From contig NZ_CP067089.2 in assembly GCF_016616095.2 (NCBI RefSeq), forward strand, positions 4,464,001 through 4,528,000: 64,000 bases of DNA, written 5' to 3'. A program made the translations under genes and the position numbers. The notes below the pieces were generated by a model that searched no databases, was not told where the DNA came from, and saw nothing but the letters and a program-made list of their open reading frames with translations. The stretch comes from Breznakiella homolactica. Its GTDB lineage: Bacteria > Spirochaetota > Spirochaetia > Treponematales > Breznakiellaceae. Of this stretch, positions 44,248 to 53,580 are shown piece after piece; the stretch's first letter is position 1; each line of letters starts with the position of its first letter.

Positions 44248-44304
44248 TCCCTACAGTAAAAACATAGCCGTCTCTGTAACCGTGCGGTACACACCACGGA
44301 ATGG

Positions 44305-44331
44305 ATTATTTTAAGAAATCCTTAAAATAAT
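44305..44331. promoter_or_regulatory. Perfect A+T-rich inverted repeat after the sugar operon
   Basis: ATTATTTTAAG, loop AAATC, CTTAAAATAAT: 11-bp perfect arms. No T run follows on the plus strand. It could be a weak terminator or an operator for the GGDEF gene 200 bp downstream. Confidence 0.45.
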
Positions 44332-44440
44332 ACAAAAGGGGCTTCTATATAAGCTAATTTATTGGTACTCTGATACTATCATCCGGCGGGGGACCGGCTG
44401 TTAAGTAATAATGCCGAATTTGTTTAAAAATGGGGGAATT

Positions 44441-44500
44441 ATGAATAGAAACGGCTTTTTTTCGTGTATAAATAAGAAATCCGCAGTGCCGATATTATAA
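44441..44500 (+). CDS. Possible 19-residue leader peptide
   Basis: ATG at 44441 has GGGGGAATT just upstream and opens a short frame, MNRNGFFSCINKKSAVPIL, ending in TAA at 44498. It lies 30 bp before the GGDEF gene. Only the ribosome site supports it. Confidence 0.25.
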   Translation: MNRNGFFSCINKKSAVPIL

Positions 44501-44530
44501 TGAAGGAATTTGATTCATTTTAAGGCATCC

Positions 44531-45634
44531 ATGAGATTTGATAATTTAATTAAACAGCTTAAACGGATATTAAACCTCCCGCATTCTTCAGACGCCAGTG
44601 TGAATGAAAATGATCTTACCTTATATATAATCCTTGGTTCTGCCCTCCTTTTTGCCTTTCTTGTCCATGTAGGGCTGCTGGTTTTTTCAATTTTCATGGG
44701 AATTCCGGCGCTCATTATCCATAATAGTATCAGCATCGTCTCTTACGGCGTTGCTTTTTATCTGCTCCGGGAGAAACATCCCACCGTGGCCGGAATTATC
44801 CTTTCCGCGGAAGTTCTGACCTATGGTCTCGCATCGGTTTTCTGGTTCGGAATAGAAAATTATATCCTGTTTTACTTTCTGATGGTTCTGGTTATGCAGA
44901 TAATCATTCCCTATGCCAAACCGTATATCCGGGCTTCCATTGGAGCGGGGATAGGGCTTATCCTGGCGGCGCTGCTTATTGTCTGCCCCCATGTTGACCC
45001 TGTTTTTTCTCTTGGGCGGTTCGCGGTCCCGCTGATGTATTTCAATATTGTTGTGGGATTTGCCGGCATTTCGGTGGAACTGCTGATCGGGAATTTCATA
45101 AAGAAAATAATGGAGAACCTGCAGCAGAAGCAGATAGAAACCCTGGAATCCCATGCCTACACCGACTCGCTCACCGGGTTGTTCAACCGGCATTATTCGG
45201 AACAGTTTTTTAAGCAGCTCCGCGAAAAAGCCCATGAATCGGGGCCCTATTGTGTAGCCATGCTCGATATTGACGACTTCAAAAAGATCAATGATACCCA
45301 CGGACACGGGGTAGGGGACAAGGTTCTGATTGATCTGTCCGCCATAATTCAGCGGGAACTCCGGAAAACCGATACCATAATCCGCTGGGGCGGTGAGGAA
45401 TTCCTCATTATTCTCAATGATGTGGATCTTAAGACCGCCCGGTCTATTCTGGATAAGCTGCGCCTCAGCATCGCCGACCATGTGCTGAAAGTGTACCCCC
45501 TGCAGATAAAGTTTACCGTCACCATGGGTGTCACGAAGCTTGATCTGCATAATATTGATGCCAGTATTGTCCGCTGTGACAAATACCTGTACAAGGGCAA
45601 AAAAAGCGGCAAAAACAAGGTCGTTTTCAGCTGA
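44531..45634 (+). CDS. Membrane-bound diguanylate cyclase (GGDEF)
   Basis: A protein of 367 residues that makes cyclic di-GMP. About six transmembrane helices occupy residues 40-195. A short coiled segment (MENLQQKQIETLESHA) leads to the GGDEF domain: DSLTGLFNRHY, DIDDFKKINDTHGHGVGD, and IIRWGGEEFLIIL, with an RKTD inhibitory site five residues before GGEEF. The active site is intact and no EAL domain follows. ATG 44531 has AAGG upstream; TTG 44510 is a possible alternative. Confidence 0.9.
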   Translation: MRFDNLIKQLKRILNLPHSSDASVNENDLTLYIILGSALLFAFLVHVGLLVFSIFMGIPALIIHNSISIVSYGVAFYLLREKHPTVAGIILSAEVLTYGLASVFWFGIENYILFYFLMVLVMQIIIPYAKPYIRASIGAGIGLILAALLIVCPHVDPVFSLGRFAVPLMYFNIVVGFAGISVELLIGNFIKKIMENLQQKQIETLESHAYTDSLTGLFNRHYSEQFFKQLREKAHESGPYCVAMLDIDDFKKINDTHGHGVGDKVLIDLSAIIQRELRKTDTIIRWGGEEFLIILNDVDLKTARSILDKLRLSIADHVLKVYPLQIKFTVTMGVTKLDLHNIDASIVRCDKYLYKGKKSGKNKVVFS

Positions 45635-45729
45635 CCGCCGTTTTTTCCTGGGTTGGTTTTTATTTATACCGGCAAACTATCCTATTCCGCTGAAATACTG
45701 TATAATTCCTGCAATCCAGGCAGGTTTGT

Positions 45730-46314
45730 ATGATGAAGGCAAAACCATTATTTATTTGTCTCCTCTCGTTTTTTTGGGTATACCCCATCTCTTCCGAGCC
45801 GCTGCAGCCGTTTACGTGGAGAATGGCCCTTCTCAGGGAACCCGGCGGCGAGTCCATCCCCGTAACCCGTGCCGTACAGCTCAGTACGGAGGATGAGTTT
45901 TCCCTGGTTCTCCAGTCTGAATCGGATTGTTATTGCTACATTATCTATCAGGGATCGGACGGGGCGGTAATCGTTATCCATGCAGGCCGGCTCAGCGCCG
46001 GCAGGATGCTCCGGACCGGACCGGTCGCCCTGATCCCGCCGCCCGGGACCGAAACCTTCTATTTAATACTGCTAAACGAAGATGATCCGGGATTGTCCGG
46101 GGCGGTGGCCGCTTTTGAAAAAGACGGATCCCGCAGAAATGCCCGCAATGTACTGAATGAGGTGATGCGCCTGAGAAGCGCCGCGTCGCCGCTGGCGGAA
46201 AATCCCGACAAGCCGGTACTCATGGGCGGTTCATCCAGGAGCCTCACGCCGCCTGAGGGGGTTGAATATTCCGGGGCCACTTCCTATGTCAAAACAATCC
46301 TCATCCGCCATTAA
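45730..46314 (+). CDS. Secreted DUF4384-like protein
   Basis: A 194-residue protein with a signal peptide (cut near ISSEP). The body resembles DUF4384, a small beta-rich domain found beside caspase-like and kinase proteins: FSLVLQSESDCYCYIIYQG and ETFYLILLNEDDPG. It overlaps the cyclase gene by 29 bp, and the caspase-FGE gene follows, so the three probably form one envelope signalling unit. Function unknown. Confidence 0.72.
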   Translation: MMKAKPLFICLLSFFWVYPISSEPLQPFTWRMALLREPGGESIPVTRAVQLSTEDEFSLVLQSESDCYCYIIYQGSDGAVIVIHAGRLSAGRMLRTGPVALIPPPGTETFYLILLNEDDPGLSGAVAAFEKDGSRRNARNVLNEVMRLRSAASPLAENPDKPVLMGGSSRSLTPPEGVEYSGATSYVKTILIRH

Positions 46315-48211
46315 GCGGCTTGCCGCTCCGGTTCCGGCCGTTCTCCTTGGCCTGGCTGTGTTCACGCTGTTATGGGTTTCGGGGTTCTGCGCTTTTCTGG
46401 ACCGGAGTCTGTTTGACTATGTTTTATCCCGGAAAATAGCGAAATCGCCGGAACCGCTCAATCCCGCCATTGTATCGGTTGACCTCAGTGACCGGACCGA
46501 GGAACTCCTGGGCGCTTCTCTGGACAGCCGGTCCGCGTTTTCCGATCTTCTGGATGTGCTGTCCGAGACGCATACCGCGACCGCCCTGGATTTTCTCTTC
46601 CGCGGAAGCAGGGAAGCCGATGAAGCCTTCACGGAATCGGCCCGGGGCGTGAGAAATCTCGTAATCGCCGTGACCCCGGTCCCCGCGGCCTGGGAAAACT
46701 ATCCCTACCGGGAATTGGATCATGAGGAAGAGCGTATCCTCGGACGGCACCTCTGGAATATAAAAGCCGAAAACGCCGAGAGGGTCCCCGAAGCCCGGAC
46801 CTTTCTGATGCCTCTCCCCGCGCTGGCGGATGCCGCCGTCCAGCTTGCCCATATCGGGATAACCCCGGACAGCGACGGTATATACCGGAGAACGCCGCTT
46901 TTGTATAAATGGCGCGGCGGCTATATTCCCTCCCTGTCTCTGGCCATGGCGGTTCTTGAACTGGGAATCGATCCAGACGCGATAGAATTGTACGGCGGAT
47001 CCCGGCTCATCCTGCCTCTGGGAGACGGTGAGGCCATAACCATTCCCGTGGATCATACCGGAGCCGCGGTAATTCCCTTTTCGATTAATTGGACCGATGA
47101 TCCCCGGAGGATTTCCTTCCAGTCCGTGGTCAGGGCAAAAACCGACAGCGCCTATATGGATGAAGTGTTTAACCTCCTCGGGTCCGGGATAGTCTTAGCG
47201 GCGGATACGAGCAGCTCGAAAAAAGATTTCGGGCCGGTTCCCTTTGAGGCGGTCTATCCTCTGTCGGGTATCCACAGCGCGGTTTTGAGCGCAATACTGA
47301 ACGGGCGGTTTCCGGGGGAGGCTTCCCGGGCGCTGAAGGCCTGCGCCGTAATTTTGGTGCTGATCCTCAGTGTATGGTTCATATATCTGAAGCGGAATCT
47401 GTTTTTTCACGGTGCTTTCCTGGGACTTTTTACGGTTCACAGTCTGGCTGTTTTCATCTGCTGGAACCGGATGGGTACGGTCCCATGGTTTGCCGTTCCG
47501 TTTTTCCTGTTTTTCCTGATCTGGCTCTTTGAGTTTATCCGGCGTCTCGGGGTCCAGTACACCGAACAGCTGCTCCTGAAAAACGCCCTGTCCCGTTACT
47601 TTCCCCGGTCCCTGGCCCAGCGAATCCTGGCGGAGGGAAAAACCGATCTGGCGCCCGCCCACAAAGAGGTAACCATCCTGTTTTCCGACATTTCCGGGTT
47701 CACCAAATGGAGCTCCGACAAAAACCCGGAACATGTCCATTCTTTCCTGAGCGAATACCTGGAATCCATGGCCCGGATACTGTTTGACTATGGCGGCACG
47801 GTGGACAAATTCATGGGAGACGGTATCCTGGCGTTTTTCGGGGATCCCTTTGAACAGCCCGACCACGCGGAGCGGTGTGTCGGCGCCGCCCTGGCCATGC
47901 AGAAAAAGGTCCGGGAACTGGCGGCGGAATGGAACCTCAGGGGAAGGATGGATCTGAAAGTCCGGATCGGTATCAATACCGGGAAGGTCATCGCGGGAAA
48001 CCTGGGTACCGCGGCCCGGATAGAATATACGGTAATCGGAGCGGCGGTTAATCTTGCCCAGCGCATGGAAAGCAACGCCCCCGCAGGGGGAATCCTTGTC
48101 GCCCGGGATACCTGGCTTAAGGTCCGTTCCCGGTACAGCTTTGGCGGCAGGCGGGCGGTAACCGCAAAGGGCTACGATGAGCCTGTGGAAGCCTACGAAT
48201 TGGTGTTATAA
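46286..48211 (+). CDS. CHASE2-domain adenylate/guanylate cyclase
   Basis: A protein of 641 residues: an N-terminal helix, an extracytoplasmic CHASE2 sensor (residues 45-345; FDYVLSRKIAKSPEPLNPAI, ATALDFLFRG), three transmembrane helices (about 350-425), and a class III cyclase domain. The metal-binding Asp residues are in VTILFSDISGFT and VDKFMGDGILAFFGD, and the C-terminal cyclase signature is GINTGKVIAGNLG with VIGAAVNLAQRME. It converts ATP or GTP to the cyclic nucleotide on an external signal. It starts inside the DUF4384 gene. Confidence 0.92.
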   Translation: MSKQSSSAIKRLAAPVPAVLLGLAVFTLLWVSGFCAFLDRSLFDYVLSRKIAKSPEPLNPAIVSVDLSDRTEELLGASLDSRSAFSDLLDVLSETHTATALDFLFRGSREADEAFTESARGVRNLVIAVTPVPAAWENYPYRELDHEEERILGRHLWNIKAENAERVPEARTFLMPLPALADAAVQLAHIGITPDSDGIYRRTPLLYKWRGGYIPSLSLAMAVLELGIDPDAIELYGGSRLILPLGDGEAITIPVDHTGAAVIPFSINWTDDPRRISFQSVVRAKTDSAYMDEVFNLLGSGIVLAADTSSSKKDFGPVPFEAVYPLSGIHSAVLSAILNGRFPGEASRALKACAVILVLILSVWFIYLKRNLFFHGAFLGLFTVHSLAVFICWNRMGTVPWFAVPFFLFFLIWLFEFIRRLGVQYTEQLLLKNALSRYFPRSLAQRILAEGKTDLAPAHKEVTILFSDISGFTKWSSDKNPEHVHSFLSEYLESMARILFDYGGTVDKFMGDGILAFFGDPFEQPDHAERCVGAALAMQKKVRELAAEWNLRGRMDLKVRIGINTGKVIAGNLGTAARIEYTVIGAAVNLAQRMESNAPAGGILVARDTWLKVRSRYSFGGRRAVTAKGYDEPVEAYELVL

Positions 48212-48220
48212 TTGAATTAT

Positions 48221-49975
48221 ATGGTAAAGCAGTTTTCAGTCCGTATACTATCGATATTTTTTTTATATCTTGCCGGAACCGCCGGGATTTTCGCCCAGGA
48301 CCGGGGTATTTCTTTTTCCGGCCAGCGGCCCGGGGAGCCTCAGCCTGTCCTGGGAAAACAGTACGCCCTTTTTATCGCTATTGACGGATACCAGCATTGG
48401 CCCGCTTTGCGGAACCCTGTTTCCGATGCCAGGGACATCCGGGATATCCTGGTCGGTGATTATTATATAGACGAAGTTATTGAACTGTATGACCGGGACG
48501 CGACAAAGGAAAACATCATCAGGACATTCACCTCCCTGCAGGAACGGCTGTCCGTCCATGATTCGCTGTTTGTGTATTTTGCCGGCCACGGCCACCTCGA
48601 CAGCGCGTCGGGGGCCGGTTTCTGGATTCCTTCTGACGCCGGAACCGACCGCTTCGCCCAAAGCAACTGGCTCCCGAACAGCCAGATCCGGGGGTATATT
48701 TCACGCTTGAAAAGCATCCATGTTTTTCTCGTATCGGACGCGTGTTTTGCCGGGGATATCCTGGATACCAGCCGGTCCCTGCCGGAACGGATCGGCAGCG
48801 ATTATTACCGGAGGTCCTATTCTCTGGTCAGCCGCCAGGTCCTGACCTCCGGTTCCATTGAAACCGTTCCCGATGAGTCGGAATTCGCCGGTGCCCTGAA
48901 GATGTGCCTCAGGAAAAATACGAAACCGCTGATCGATCCTATTGAAATATACAACGAGGTGCGGCTTTCCGTGGCTGCCTCTACGCCCCTCTACGGAACC
49001 CTTAAACAGGCAAACCACCAGGATGGGGCGACGTTCCTGTTTTTCCGGCGGGACGGTACGTCCCCCGCGGTGGTCCTTTCCGGCGCGCCGGCGCCTGAAC
49101 GGGGCGCCCCGGCACCGGTGCCGGAAACCGTAAAACCCGAAGCCATGGTCCGGATTCCCGGCGGCCGGTTCGTTATGGGAAGCCCCGGTGAAGAATCGGG
49201 CCGCTATGACGATGAGCGGCTTGTCGATATGGAGCTGGACCCCTTTTACATGGCCCCGAAGCCGGTGACCGTAGGGGAATTCAGGAAATTCACGGAAGCC
49301 ACGGGGTATAAAACCGCGGCGGAGATTGCCGGCGGCGGGGTAATTCTTGACGGAACCCGGTGGCGGATGGCCGAAGATGTTTCCTGGGACCGTCCCTTCT
49401 TTGATCAGTCTGAAGAAAACCCCGTGGTACTGGTGAACTGGTTCGACGCGGCGGCGTACTGCAACTGGAAGAGCGAACGGGACGGACTCACCCCGGCGTA
49501 TTATATCAACGGCGGTACCGTTGTCTGGAACCGCGGTGCCGACGGCTACCGGCTCCCTACCGAGGCCGAATGGGAATACGCCTGCAGGGCCGGGACGGAT
49601 ACTCCCTTTTATACGGGAAAATCAATCAGCACGGATCAGGCTAATTACGACGGTAATTTCCCTCCGGAGGGCGATTCCAAGGGGCTGTTCAGGAAAAAAA
49701 CAACCCCCGCTGAGAGTTTCCTCCCAAACCAGTGGGGGTTATACGGCATGCACGGCAATATTTGGGAGTGGTGCTGGGACTGGTACGGGCCGTATCCGTC
49801 TATATCGCTTGTTAAGCGGGGATATTCCGGGCCGCCGTCCGGGGACCGCCGGGTCAGCCGCGGCGGAGGCTGGCTCAGTACGGGAGCTAACCTCCGGTCA
49901 GCCAGCAGGAATTACATGGAACCTTCCTACCGCGCCGCGGATACAGGGTTCCGGCTCGTCAGATCGGGGCAGTAA
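48221..49975 (+). CDS. Secreted caspase-like peptidase fused to an FGE/SUMF1-type domain
   Basis: An exported protein of 584 residues. After the signal peptide (cut near IFAQ) comes a peptidase C14 (metacaspase-like) domain: YALFIAIDGYQHWPALRNPV, FVYFAGHGHLD (His123), and FLVSDACFAGDI (Cys175). A Pro/Ala linker leads to a formylglycine-generating-enzyme-like domain (residues 310-584): IPGGRFVMGSPGEESG, GYRLPTEAEWEYACRAGT, GLYGMHGNIWEWCWDWYG, and TGFRLVRS. Such FGE modules are often binding or scaffold units rather than enzymes. An ATG at 48221 is preferred over TTG 48212. It is the last gene of the DUF4384-cyclase unit. Confidence 0.9.
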   Translation: MVKQFSVRILSIFFLYLAGTAGIFAQDRGISFSGQRPGEPQPVLGKQYALFIAIDGYQHWPALRNPVSDARDIRDILVGDYYIDEVIELYDRDATKENIIRTFTSLQERLSVHDSLFVYFAGHGHLDSASGAGFWIPSDAGTDRFAQSNWLPNSQIRGYISRLKSIHVFLVSDACFAGDILDTSRSLPERIGSDYYRRSYSLVSRQVLTSGSIETVPDESEFAGALKMCLRKNTKPLIDPIEIYNEVRLSVAASTPLYGTLKQANHQDGATFLFFRRDGTSPAVVLSGAPAPERGAPAPVPETVKPEAMVRIPGGRFVMGSPGEESGRYDDERLVDMELDPFYMAPKPVTVGEFRKFTEATGYKTAAEIAGGGVILDGTRWRMAEDVSWDRPFFDQSEENPVVLVNWFDAAAYCNWKSERDGLTPAYYINGGTVVWNRGADGYRLPTEAEWEYACRAGTDTPFYTGKSISTDQANYDGNFPPEGDSKGLFRKKTTPAESFLPNQWGLYGMHGNIWEWCWDWYGPYPSISLVKRGYSGPPSGDRRVSRGGGWLSTGANLRSASRNYMEPSYRAADTGFRLVRSGQ

Positions 49976-49976
49976 T

Positions 49977-50243
49977 TCAGCAGAGAACCTCCGCGGAAAC
50001 CGTCTTCGCGACTTTTTCAACCGCCCTGGCAAGCTGATCCGAACAGGATGTTCCCCGTTCCTTGCATTGTATGCCTTTAAGCTTGCCGATAAGTTCCCGG
50101 ACCGGCATACCTTCCACCAGCGCAGAGATAGCTTTGAGATTGCCGTTGCATCCGTTTTCAAAGGAAACCGAATAAACCCGGCCGTCCCTGACGGTAAAAT
50201 TGATTTTTGTCGAACAGGTTCCTTCAGTCGAAAAGCTGTACAT
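49977..50243 (-). CDS. TSCPD-domain protein (TIGR03905-like)
   Basis: An 88-residue protein of the small TSCPD family, related to the C-terminal domain of B12-dependent ribonucleotide reductase. Features: FSTEGTCSTKINFTV, VSFENGCNGNLKAISALVEG, and TSCSDQLA with paired Cys residues that suggest metal binding. GGAG precedes the ATG. Role unknown. It converges on the caspase-FGE gene with one base between. Confidence 0.85.
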   Translation of the reverse strand: MYSFSTEGTCSTKINFTVRDGRVYSVSFENGCNGNLKAISALVEGMPVRELIGKLKGIQCKERGTSCSDQLARAVEKVAKTVSAEVLC

Positions 50244-50544
50244 ACTATCTCCGTAAAAATGGTTCCATAGGCCAGTCTGTTTGGCCGGCCGTATTTCCCG
50301 CAGTATATACCCAATCGGCGGATTATGAAATAGCCGGAACGCTGCGTCCGGGGGTGTTTACGCCGTTCCGTGCTTCTTCCTGCGGCTATGTTGTTTTTTT
50401 TCAAAAAAACTGATATATCTACTATTAGAAATTCATTTAAAGGGTGCTGGGATCTCCGGAGGGCGGTTTTGCAGTAAAACGCGCGCCCGGATGGGGTTTC
50501 CCGATTTAATAATCCAATAGTAAAAACAGGGGCCTTCCGGCAGA
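50244..50544. other. Intergenic region between divergent TSCPD and GGDEF genes
   Basis: No gene is seen. It contains GGAACG...CGTTCC (50337-50371) and a hairpin GCGGTTTT/AAAACGC (50464-50483). The A+T-rich stretch around 50400-50440 could hold promoters, but no box pair is convincing. Confidence 0.4.
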
Positions 50545-51645
50545 ATGAATACCAATTCCGTCAGAATAAACAGAATATGTGAATTTGAAAATAAAAAGCT
50601 GGAACACCATTACCTGGAGGAATACGGGAACAGGACAAAAAAAATCCTCCGTATTATGGTCCTGGTATCCGGAAGCGCCTACTTCGCCATAGTCCTCTTC
50701 GATTTTTTTTACCTCGGTGATTTTTACAAAGTCCTCCCGAGCCTGGTCAGCAGATCCGCGATTCTTCTCTGTTCGGCTGCGCTTTTTTCCGTAGCAAACC
50801 GGGTAAAGAGTTTTAACCGTTATGCCTTCCTCCTTACCGTATACGAGGCGCTTCTCTATGTTTCTTACATGGGAATTTTATATGAACAGCGCGCCCAGGG
50901 GTTTATGCAGCAGGCCATGGCCCTGATTGTGGTTATCCTTCTGATTTTCGCGGTTCCGAACCGGTGGATCTACTGTGTGGTGTGTTCCCTTTTTACGGTG
51001 GGGCTCTTCTTTTTCCTGACCCCCCGGTATATTGAAAACCTCAAGCTTTACCAGCAGATAGAGGCCCTGATTTACCTCATCATCGTTCTGTGTCTTGCGG
51101 CAATTTTTATTTTCCGGTCCAATTATTTTCAGCGCATACAGTTTGTCAAGGAAAGCCAGCTGGAGATATTGTCCGTAACGGATAAGCTCACCAGAATATA
51201 CAACCGCAGCAAATTTGACGAGTCCCTGGAAGAATGGTTCGCCCTGGCCCAGAACAGCAGTATCCCTTTTTCCGTAATAATGTTTGACCTGGATAATTTT
51301 AAAAAATTGAATGATACCTACGGCCATCTCAAGGGCGACGAAGTCCTTGTGGCGTGTTCGGAACTGGTTAAAGCCAGCATGCGGGCCAAAGATATTTTTG
51401 CCCGCTGGGGAGGGGAGGAGTTTATGATACTGCTGCCCCTCACGAAACTGAAAAACGCCGCCGACCTCGCGGAACGGCTTCGTTCAAAGATTGAAGAAAT
51501 GGTCCTTGACGGGGAAATCTCCGTGACCGCCAGCTTCGGCGTCGCGGAATTCACCCCCGCTGAATCGATGGAAGATTTTCTGTGCCGTCTTGACTCCCTG
51601 ATGTACAAAGCAAAAAAAAGCGGAAAAAACCGGGTTCTTTGGTAG
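50545..51645 (+). CDS. Membrane-bound diguanylate cyclase (GGDEF), second copy
   Basis: A 366-residue enzyme with five or six transmembrane helices (residues 35-195) and a GGDEF domain: DKLTRIYNRSKFDE, DLDNFKKLNDTYGHLKGD, and IFARWGGEEFMILLP. An RAKD inhibitory site lies five residues before GGEEF. The active site is intact. It makes cyclic di-GMP. It is distinct in its N-terminal half from the 44531 protein. The ribosome site is weak. Confidence 0.9.
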   Translation: MNTNSVRINRICEFENKKLEHHYLEEYGNRTKKILRIMVLVSGSAYFAIVLFDFFYLGDFYKVLPSLVSRSAILLCSAALFSVANRVKSFNRYAFLLTVYEALLYVSYMGILYEQRAQGFMQQAMALIVVILLIFAVPNRWIYCVVCSLFTVGLFFFLTPRYIENLKLYQQIEALIYLIIVLCLAAIFIFRSNYFQRIQFVKESQLEILSVTDKLTRIYNRSKFDESLEEWFALAQNSSIPFSVIMFDLDNFKKLNDTYGHLKGDEVLVACSELVKASMRAKDIFARWGGEEFMILLPLTKLKNAADLAERLRSKIEEMVLDGEISVTASFGVAEFTPAESMEDFLCRLDSLMYKAKKSGKNRVLW

Positions 51646-51691
51646 TCTGTGTGCAAAATTCATTAAAAGTATAAAATAATTCACTTTTTTC

Positions 51692-51720
51692 TTGCGTTCT
51701 CCATAAAGCCATGGTATTGT
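51692..51720 (+). promoter_or_regulatory. Promoter of the ROK-regulator operon
   Basis: TTGCGT (51692-51697), 17 nt, TATTGT (51715-51720), just upstream of a palindromic operator. Confidence 0.6.
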
Positions 51721-51728
51721 AAAACCTA

Positions 51729-51751
51729 CTTATTTCGGAGTCCGAAATAAG
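51729..51751. promoter_or_regulatory. Operator-like palindrome at the start of the ROK-regulator transcript
   Basis: CTTATTTCGG, AGT, CCGAAATAAG: perfect 10-bp arms from about +2 to +24 of the predicted transcript and 36 bp before the regulator's start codon. The position is that of an autoregulatory site. Confidence 0.65.
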
Positions 51752-51786
51752 TTTAGCCGTATACCCGGAGCGAAGACCCTAGGATT

Positions 51787-52860
51787 ATGAAGAAAAATAC
51801 CCTCAAGGACATGAAATCAGAAAACCGGCGCCTGCTGATCAAGACGCTTGTTGAAAAAAAATCCCTCGCCAGGATAGAACTGGCCCAGATCACCAATCTG
51901 AGCCCCAGCACGGTTTCCTCCCTTGTTTCCGAGCTCCTGGATCAGGGGCTGTTTGCCGAAACCGGCGTAAGCTCATCCACCGGCGGCCGGAAACGGACGG
52001 AACTGAGTCTCAATAAGGATTTTGCGGCCCTGGCGATCCTGGAAGTCCGGCGGAACCGGACGGTTATCCGGATATTCGATATGCTTCTCAATGAAAAAGA
52101 CAGTATGGTCCTTTCAAACCGGTATTTGACCGGCGACGAATTGCTTGCCGGCGCGGTGGAAACCCTTTCGGCATACACCGCCGGCGGGGGAATGCCCGTC
52201 ACCGGCCTGGGTCTGCTGTTCCAGGAAGACATGACCGAAACCGAATTCTCCGTTATGTATTCCACATCCCTGTCCTCGGATACGATCTCCCTCAGGGACG
52301 CTTTGACCATGAGCCTCCACATCCCCGTTGTGGAGGATTATTCCCAGTGTTTTTCAATCACCCATGTATTATCGGGCAATGCCGCGGCTTCAAAGGGAAG
52401 CACCGCCTTTATCACCATCGGCAGCCAGATTCTGGCAAGTATAGCTCTCGACGGCGTTCCTGTTTCGCTCAAGGAAGGCAGAAAGGTAATGAATATTACT
52501 CCGCTCCTTGGCAATTCCGGGACGTCCGAGGGGCTGCTCGCTGACGGCGGGGAGGGGTTCCCCGGGAAATCCCGGGCTAAGCCGGGAAACGCTACGCCCA
52601 TCGGTGAGACTGTCCGGTCCGCAGCGCAGGCACTGGCGGCGGTTCTTAAGCCCCTGTGCGTTTTTTTCCAGCTGGATACGGTTTTTCTCAGCGGCAGGAT
52701 CTGTGAGATTCCGGAATTCAAAAAAGCCGCCGAGAAAATGCTCTGCCGGCAGCTCAGGCCGCTGCCTTCCCCGAAGATACAGCTGGCGGAAATCAACACG
52801 GGAATGCTGGTAAACAACCTTGCGGTAAGTCTGCAGAATAAAATTCTGCTTTCGGAATAA
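51787..52860 (+). CDS. ROK/NagC-type transcriptional regulator
   Basis: A 357-residue protein. The N-terminal winged HTH reads LARIELAQITNLSPSTVSSLV with SSSTGGRKRTELSL as in NagC/XylR repressors. The C-terminal part has a degenerate ROK (sugar-kinase-like) fold; the usual DxGxT phosphate loop is replaced by AILEVRRNRTVI and the zinc-binding Cys cluster is not apparent, so it is a sensor and not a kinase. It is first in the operon with a palindrome in its leader. Confidence 0.85.
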   Translation: MKKNTLKDMKSENRRLLIKTLVEKKSLARIELAQITNLSPSTVSSLVSELLDQGLFAETGVSSSTGGRKRTELSLNKDFAALAILEVRRNRTVIRIFDMLLNEKDSMVLSNRYLTGDELLAGAVETLSAYTAGGGMPVTGLGLLFQEDMTETEFSVMYSTSLSSDTISLRDALTMSLHIPVVEDYSQCFSITHVLSGNAAASKGSTAFITIGSQILASIALDGVPVSLKEGRKVMNITPLLGNSGTSEGLLADGGEGFPGKSRAKPGNATPIGETVRSAAQALAAVLKPLCVFFQLDTVFLSGRICEIPEFKKAAEKMLCRQLRPLPSPKIQLAEINTGMLVNNLAVSLQNKILLSE

Positions 52861-52875
52861 TTTTTTGGAGGGGTT

Positions 52876-53568
52876 ATGAATTTCAAGGAACTGATCGGCG
52901 CCAATAAATTTTCCCTGGTGGTAAGTCTCCCGGCGAATAATCTCGACCTGGCCAAGGCTGCCCTGGCGGGCGGCGCTCAGGCGGTGAAGGTCCACATGAA
53001 TGTCTGGCACCGGGCCAGCGGCAACACCTTCGGCAGCTTCCGGGAAAACCGGAAGTTTATGGAAGAGCTCATCGCGATTGCGGGCCAGGTTCCCGTGGGA
53101 CTCGTCCCCGGAGGGGAGGATGCCTTCATAAACCGTGAGGAAATGCTGGAACTGGAATCCATGGGGCTGCAGTTTTTTTCATCCTATGCCCACCACCTTC
53201 CGCCTTTTATGATGGAAAGCACCAAACTGGGAAAGATGGTGGCCATCGACTATACCTACACCCAGAATACCCTGGACGCGGTTAAGGCTTCGGCCATTGA
53301 TGTTCTGGAAGCCAGCATCATGCCCGGGGACCAGTACGGCAAACCGCTTAATTATTCGGATGTCCTCAGGTACTCCGACGTTGCTGCCAAAACCGGGAAA
53401 CCGGTACTCGTTCCCACCCAGAAGAAAGTCCTCCCGTCGGAAATCCGCACCCTCCGGGACGCGGGCTGCAAGGCGGTCATGATCGGAGCTATCGTAATGG
53501 GCAACGAATCCCCGGGGGACTGTGAAAAGGCCGCCGCGGAATTCCGGAAGGCAGTGGATTCACTGTAG
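52876..53568 (+). CDS. TIM-barrel protein of unknown substrate
   Basis: A 230-residue protein with the alternating pattern of a (beta/alpha)8 barrel: FSLVVSLPANNLDLAKAAL, GGAQAVKVHMNV, VPVGLVPGG, and AVMIGAIVMGNESPGD at the phosphate-binding end. It resembles aldolase or epimerase-like barrels (NanE, KDPG aldolase), but no catalytic set can be assigned. GGAGGGG precedes the ATG. It lies between the regulator and the permease. Confidence 0.7.
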   Translation: MNFKELIGANKFSLVVSLPANNLDLAKAALAGGAQAVKVHMNVWHRASGNTFGSFRENRKFMEELIAIAGQVPVGLVPGGEDAFINREEMLELESMGLQFFSSYAHHLPPFMMESTKLGKMVAIDYTYTQNTLDAVKASAIDVLEASIMPGDQYGKPLNYSDVLRYSDVAAKTGKPVLVPTQKKVLPSEIRTLRDAGCKAVMIGAIVMGNESPGDCEKAAAEFRKAVDSL

Positions 53569-53580
53569 TTCTCTTTTAAA

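Noticed and set aside
50440-50544. Possible cyclic-di-GMP riboswitch ahead of the GGDEF gene
   Set aside because: The hairpin GCGGTTTT/AAAACGC does not carry the conserved GEMM sequence blocks I know.
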